Shown: in pieces, positions 21,711-24,738 of the stretch
Layout: each line of letters opens with the position of its first letter
Position numbering within the stretch: position 1 is the stretch's first letter
NCBI GenBank assembly: GCA_902493585.1
Contig: CABUPZ010000033.1
Span: 1-24,738, forward strand
Length of the DNA: 24,738 nucleotides
DNA from: an uncultured Fusicatenibacter sp.
Lineage (GTDB): Bacteria > Bacillota > Clostridia > Lachnospirales > Lachnospiraceae
Direction of reading: 5' to 3'
Translations under genes and position numbers: made by a program
The notes under the pieces: generated by a model
Database searches by the model: none
Seen by the model: only the letters and a program-made list of their open reading frames with translations
What the model was told of the DNA's origin: nothing

Positions 21711-23024
21711 TTACTGTTCCGCTACTGCCTGGAACGCCAGTTCCAGATCTTCCAGGATATCGTCAATGTGCTCGGTTCCTACGGAAAGACGGATGGTATT
21801 CGGATGGATTCCCTGCTCTGCCAGTTCTTCTTCCGTACACTGGCTGTGCGTCGTTGTCGCCGGATGAATGACCAGCGACTTTACATCAGCCACATTGGCA
21901 AGCAATGAAAACAGTTCCAGATGATCGATAAACGCCTTCGCTTTCCGGTCATCCCCCTTGATCTCAAAGGTGAAAATCGATCCGCCGCCGTGAGGAAAAT
22001 ACTTCTGATACAGTCTCTGCTGCTCCCTGTCCTCCGTGACCGACGGGTGATGAACCTTTTCCACCTGCGGATGTCTGTTCAGGTACTCTGCAACCTTCCA
22101 TGCATTTTCCACATGTCTTTCCACCCTGAGCGAAAGCGTTTCCAGCCCCTGAAGAAACAGGAACGAGTGGAACGGAGAGATGGTCGCTCCGGTATCCCGC
22201 AGCAGCACGGCGCGGATCTTTGTCACAAAGGCTGCCGGTCCTGCGGCTTTTGTAAAGCTGACACCGTGATAACTTGGATTCGGCTCCGTCAGAGACGGAA
22301 ACTTCCCGGAAGCTTCCCAGTCAAACCTGCCCCCGTCCACGATCACGCCTCCGATCGCCGTTCCATGTCCGCCGATAAATTTCGTCGCCGAATGAACCAC
22401 GATATCCGCTCCATATTCCACCGGCCGCACCAGATACGGAGTGGCAAAGGTATTGTCAACCACCAGCGGAATCTTATGTTCGTGGGCAATCTCAGCGATT
22501 GTTTCAATATCCACCACTTCCGAATTGGGATTTCCCAGCGTCTCAATATAAATCGCTCTCGTATTTTCACGGATTGCTCCGCGTACAGCGTCCAGATCAA
22601 AAATATCCACAAAGGTTGTTGTGATCCCATATCTTGGCAGGGTATGCTCCAGCAGATTATAAGTTCCTCCGTAAATATTGTCCGCCGCTACAATATGCTC
22701 TCCCGCTCCCGCAAGATTTTCAATGACATAAGTAACTGCAGCCGCTCCGGATGCCACCGCAAGGGCTGCCACTCCTCCTTCCAGGGCTGCGATCCTCTTC
22801 TCAAATACGTCCTGGGTAGGATTGGTCAGTCTTCCATAGATATTTCCCGCATCCGTCAGATCAAATCTGGCCTGTGCCTGTGCCGAATTTTCAAATACGT
22901 AAGACGCTGTCTGATAAATGGGAACCGCACGTGCCCCTGTCGCGCTGTCGGGCTGTTCCTGTCCTACATGCAGCTGCAGCGTTTCAAATTTCAGGTTTCT
23001 CTTTTTTCCAGTCTTTCTTTCCAT
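21711..23024 (-). CDS. metY: O-acetylhomoserine sulfhydrylase
   Basis: This 437-residue PLP enzyme of the Cys/Met metabolism family converts O-acetylhomoserine and sulfide to homocysteine. The PLP lysine is Lys215 in HSATKFIGGHG. Other family features are YGRLTNPTQDVFEKRIAALEGG (about residues 63-84, quoted in part), NPNSEVVDIETIAEIAHEHKIPLVVDNTFATPY, and the R-rich C-terminal segment ending IRLSVGTEHIDDILEDL. The length of about 430 residues favours MetY over MetB/MetC. The start is ATG 23024, nine bases after AAAGGGG; ATG 23030, two codons earlier, is too close. The gene has its own promoter and terminator. A LysR-type regulator lies just upstream on the same strand. Confidence 0.93.
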   Translation of the reverse strand: MERKTGKKRNLKFETLQLHVGQEQPDSATGARAVPIYQTASYVFENSAQAQARFDLTDAGNIYGRLTNPTQDVFEKRIAALEGGVAALAVASGAAAVTYVIENLAGAGEHIVAADNIYGGTYNLLEHTLPRYGITTTFVDIFDLDAVRGAIRENTRAIYIETLGNPNSEVVDIETIAEIAHEHKIPLVVDNTFATPYLVRPVEYGADIVVHSATKFIGGHGTAIGGVIVDGGRFDWEASGKFPSLTEPNPSYHGVSFTKAAGPAAFVTKIRAVLLRDTGATISPFHSFLFLQGLETLSLRVERHVENAWKVAEYLNRHPQVEKVHHPSVTEDREQQRLYQKYFPHGGGSIFTFEIKGDDRKAKAFIDHLELFSLLANVADVKSLVIHPATTTHSQCTEEELAEQGIHPNTIRLSVGTEHIDDILEDLELAFQAVAEQ

Positions 23025-23075
23025 AGCCATTTTCCCCTTTGTCGTCCTGTTTTGTTTTCATCTGTTTACAAACCC

Positions 23076-23121
23076 ATTGTACCCAAAGGCTGGCTGCCTG
23101 TCTAATACGTAAAACAGACAG
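23076..23121 (-). promoter_or_regulatory. metY promoter overlapped by an inverted repeat
   Basis: On the minus strand -35 is TAGACA (23099-23104) and -10 is TACAAT (23076-23081), spacer 17, each matching consensus at 5 of 6 positions. An inverted repeat CTGTCT-N12-AGACAG (23098-23121) spans the -35 and reaches to about -55. This is the usual site for a LysR-type activator, and the neighbouring lysR gene is the natural candidate. The assignment is inference. Confidence 0.6.
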
Positions 23122-23138
23122 CTGGCTATCATTTTTTC

Positions 23139-24035
23139 TTATATCGTTTTCTTTATTTCTTCCAGATACTGTTGTGCCAGCGGGCTCAGATCCATTCCTT
23201 TCCGCTGAACATATCCGATCACAATTTCTTCCGTCTCTTTCAGCGGAACCGCCCGGTATTCATCTCCATTCAATTCCTCGCAGATTTTCCCGGAACACAG
23301 GGTATAACCGTTCAGCCCGACCATCAGGTTGAGCATAGTCGCCCGGTCATTGGCGTGGATACTTCTTTTATAATCATAAGTGCTCATCATTTCCTCCGCC
23401 AGGAAAAACGAATTGTTACTGCCCTGATCAAACATCAGACATGGATATTCCTTTAACTCCTCTATGGATATCCGGGACCACCCCGCCAGCGGGTGGCCTT
23501 TCCACAGATATACATACGTTTCACAGGAAAACAGCGGATGAAATTCCAGATAATTCTCCCGGAACAGCTTTTCCAATGCCGCCCGGTTAAACTCATTTTG
23601 ATACAGGATTCCAAGCTCACTTTTAAAATTTCTCACATCCAAGATCACTTCCTGGGTCTTTGTCTCATAGACGGCAAATTCATATTCATCCATTCCGAAC
23701 TGCCGGACCAGCTCCACAAATGCCTTCACCGCAAAAGAATAGTGCTGCATGGAAACACTGAATTTCTTTTTCTCCGCAGTTCTCCGGACAAAGCGATCCT
23801 CAATCAGCTGATACTGCTCCAAAAGCTGCCTTGCATACCCGAGAAACTCCTCCCCCTCCGGCGTCGGGATCACTCCCTTGCTGGTGCGCCGGAAAATTTG
23901 AAATCCTATCTCATTCTCAAGTTCCCTGACCGCGCCGGAAAGATTCGGCTGCGACACAAAAAGCAGCTTTGCCGCTTCATTCATGGAACTGCACTGTGCC
24001 GCCGTGGTTACATATTTGAGCTGTAAAAGTGTCAT
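23139..24035 (-). CDS. LysR-type transcriptional regulator
   Basis: This 298-residue regulator has the N-terminal winged helix-turn-helix (residues 1-60: LKYVTTAAQCSSMNEAAKLL, then LFVSQPNLSGAVRELENEIG, then FQIFRRTSKGVIPTPEG). The remainder is the two-lobe effector-binding domain with a typical segment around SRISIEELKEYPCLMF. The ATG has GGGAG nine bases upstream. It precedes metY on the same strand with a 108-base gap containing the metY promoter and an inverted repeat, so it may sense a sulfur metabolite and control metY. No terminator follows it. A terminator-like hairpin lies directly before its ribosome binding site, so its own expression may be controlled by attenuation or depend on read-through from the tRNA gene. 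Confidence 0.9.
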   Translation of the reverse strand: MTLLQLKYVTTAAQCSSMNEAAKLLFVSQPNLSGAVRELENEIGFQIFRRTSKGVIPTPEGEEFLGYARQLLEQYQLIEDRFVRRTAEKKKFSVSMQHYSFAVKAFVELVRQFGMDEYEFAVYETKTQEVILDVRNFKSELGILYQNEFNRAALEKLFRENYLEFHPLFSCETYVYLWKGHPLAGWSRISIEELKEYPCLMFDQGSNNSFFLAEEMMSTYDYKRSIHANDRATMLNLMVGLNGYTLCSGKICEELNGDEYRAVPLKETEEIVIGYVQRKGMDLSPLAQQYLEEIKKTI

Positions 24036-24053
24036 ATTCTGTCTCTCCCTTTC

Positions 24054-24097
24054 AAAAAAAGCAGCGGTTCCGTTCGATCTGCCCGGAAACCGCCGCT
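24054..24097 (-). terminator. Terminator-like hairpin in the lysR leader
   Basis: The arms at 24060-24072 and 24084-24097 pair as 3+6+3 base pairs with one mismatch and one bulged A, around an 11-base loop. Seven T residues (24054-24060) follow on the minus strand. The T tract ends only three bases before the AAGGGAGAG ribosome binding site of lysR, so any lysR promoter must lie upstream of it. It is either a transcription attenuator or a second terminator of the tRNA gene. Confidence 0.65.
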
Positions 24098-24151
24098 TTC
24101 AAAGATCTGCATCCTGTAAACATATCCTGCCCGGAGGGCTTTCCTTTTTCC

Positions 24152-24186
24152 AAAAAGAAAAAGGACACCCGAATATCAGGCATCCT
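24152..24186 (-). terminator. Probable terminator of tRNA-Glu
   Basis: AGGATGCC and its partner (24179-24186 and 24162-24169) pair at 6 of 8 positions around a 9-base loop. The minus strand continues with a T-rich run (24152-24161). It starts six bases after the tRNA 3' end. A second, overlapping palindrome (9-bp arms TCCTTTTTC/GAAAAAGGA, 24141-24164) follows. Confidence 0.5.
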
Positions 24187-24191
24187 TCCAA

Positions 24192-24263
24192 CAGTCAATA
24201 GGGGAATCGAACCCCTGTTTCCGCCGTGAGAGGGCGGCGTCTTAACCGCTTGACCAATTGACC
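24192..24263 (-). tRNA. tRNA-Glu (anticodon CUC)
   Basis: The 72-base minus-strand sequence folds into a full cloverleaf. Acceptor GGTCAAT pairs with ATTGACT (G-U at 1-72). The D arm is GTC/GAC with an AAGCGGTTAA loop. The anticodon stem CCGCC/GGCGG holds loop CTCTCAC, giving anticodon CUC. The variable loop is 4 bases and the T arm is AGGGG-TTCGATT-CCCCT. The discriminator base is G. The 3' CCA is not encoded and must be added. It stands alone, with its own promoter. Confidence 0.93.
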
Positions 24264-24278
24264 GCGTCAACATGTATT

Positions 24279-24307
24279 ATCATACACTATGTCGGGACAA
24301 AATGCAA
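24279..24307 (-). promoter_or_regulatory. Promoter of tRNA-Glu
   Basis: On the minus strand -10 is TATGAT (24279-24284) and -35 is TTGCAT (24302-24307), with a 17-base spacer. The predicted start is about 8 bases before the tRNA 5' end. An A/T-rich tract with A runs lies just upstream (24310-24345) and may act as an UP element. Confidence 0.65.
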
Positions 24308-24387
24308 GCTTTTTTTTCAATTTTTTCATTTTTTTATTTTAGAGTCAAATCTAGCGCGTGTTTGAAAATTCATTCCTGTAATTTCGA

Positions 24388-24624
24388 TTACCAGGTCTTC
24401 ATAATCTGAATCATTTCTTCTTCATAAGCGCCCGTCAGATCCTCCGACCTTCCGCTGGTCCGCAGATTCGTCTCCGCGCCATAAACACCGTTGTCCTCAA
24501 ATTCCCAGATGTGATAGCTCAGTCCACGATGATCAAAATCTATGCTCCCAAGCCCATCCTCTTCCGTGTACGTGTACGGATACTGCTTTTCTTTTAAATA
24601 TTCCTGCACTTTTTCCAGTCTCAC
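24388..24624 (-). CDS. Small protein of unknown function
   Basis: This is a 78-residue protein if it starts at GTG 24624, ten bases after AGGGAGG. The frame stays open upstream to 24717, but those codons are a purine-rich run giving an implausible Lys/Arg tract (RSRKYRKRRKKRKGKGGK) that contains the ribosome binding site. The body shows RLEKVQEYLKEK, then YTYTEEDGLGSIDFDHRGLS, then YHIWEFEDNGVYGAETNLR, then RSEDLTGAYEEEMIQIMKTW. It is acidic with no membrane segment or known catalytic motif. I recall similar short conserved proteins in Lachnospiraceae, but cannot name a function. It is followed by an AT-rich gap and the tRNA promoter. Confidence 0.65.
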   Translation of the reverse strand: MRLEKVQEYLKEKQYPYTYTEEDGLGSIDFDHRGLSYHIWEFEDNGVYGAETNLRTSGRSEDLTGAYEEEMIQIMKTW

Positions 24625-24738
24625 AGACAGTTTCCCTCCCTTTCCTTTCCTTTTCTTTCTCCGTTTTCTATATTTCCGGCTCCTTTTCTCATCCGATTCC
24701 GCCGAAAAAGATTCCAAGAATGTAAACTCCCAGGGTCA

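Noticed and set aside
23087..23135. Plus-strand terminator between metY and lysR
   Set aside because: Only six base pairs are secure, and the T run lies about 10 bases after the stem; it fits better as an operator over the metY promoter.
24052..24273. 73-codon minus-strand frame across tRNA-Glu
   Set aside because: It overlaps the complete tRNA cloverleaf and two terminator hairpins and has no ribosome binding site.
1..24738. CRISPR array, rRNA, prophage or toxin-antitoxin pair
   Set aside because: No regularly spaced repeats, no rRNA sequence, no phage structural genes and no pair of small overlapping genes typical of toxin-antitoxin loci were found.

Overview
The window looks like chromosome from a Gram-positive anaerobe of the class Clostridia, most likely Lachnospiraceae (a Blautia/Mediterraneibacter-like genome). 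The grounds are strong AGGAGG-type ribosome binding sites, a tandem feoA-feoA-feoB operon with a FeoB-associated Cys-rich protein, DUF3793 and DUF2325 proteins, a zinc-binding (CxxC/CxxH) form of ribosomal protein S18, and a FliB-like protein. The family is judged from recalled protein families, not from a search. Almost all genes lie on the minus strand. Only the IS91-like element at the left edge and one vanZ-like gene read on the plus strand.

Layout, left to right. (1) 1-1515: an IS91-family (Y2, HUH) insertion element with a transposase and a 58-residue acidic companion ORF, bounded by hairpins. (2) 1553-6203: an iron region. From its promoter at about 6200 it reads leftward: feoA, a second feoA (TTG start), feoB, a 43-residue membrane protein, and a FeoB-associated Cys-rich membrane protein. 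A terminator follows, then DUF3793, a short-chain flavodoxin and DUF2325. Three palindromes of the form GTTAG-N6-CTAAC, two over the feo promoter and one just before the DUF3793 gene, suggest that a single metal-responsive repressor controls both units. (3) 6235-10899: housekeeping and metabolic singletons: a cyclase-family metal hydrolase, a VanZ-family membrane protein, rpsF-rpsR without an ssb gene between them, a membrane-anchored metallophosphoesterase and a PHP-domain phosphoesterase. (4) 11063-21578: a run of seven tightly spaced minus-strand genes: dipeptidase, jetA, jetB, jetC, jetD, a two-domain PPK2 (polyphosphate:AMP phosphotransferase) and a FliB-like lysine N-methylase. The jetABCD part is a Wadjet (MukBEF/SMC-like) plasmid-defence system: JetC is the SMC-type ATPase, JetA and JetB the kleisin and winged-helix partners, JetD the TOPRIM nuclease. 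(5) 21640-24738: metY, a LysR-type regulator, tRNA-Glu(CUC) and a small unrecognised gene.

The most unusual content is fourfold. The Wadjet genes are fused into one apparent transcription unit with a dipeptidase (10-nt overlap with jetA) and with pap-fliB downstream. A dispersed palindromic repeat (core TTCAGCCAGCTGAA) occurs in at least three, possibly four, intergenic positions, with compensatory stem changes between copies. The same operator motif is shared by the feo and DUF3793-flavodoxin-DUF2325 units. A terminator-like hairpin sits a few bases before the lysR ribosome binding site. No CRISPR array, rRNA gene or prophage was seen, and no gene-free stretch exceeds about 300 bases.
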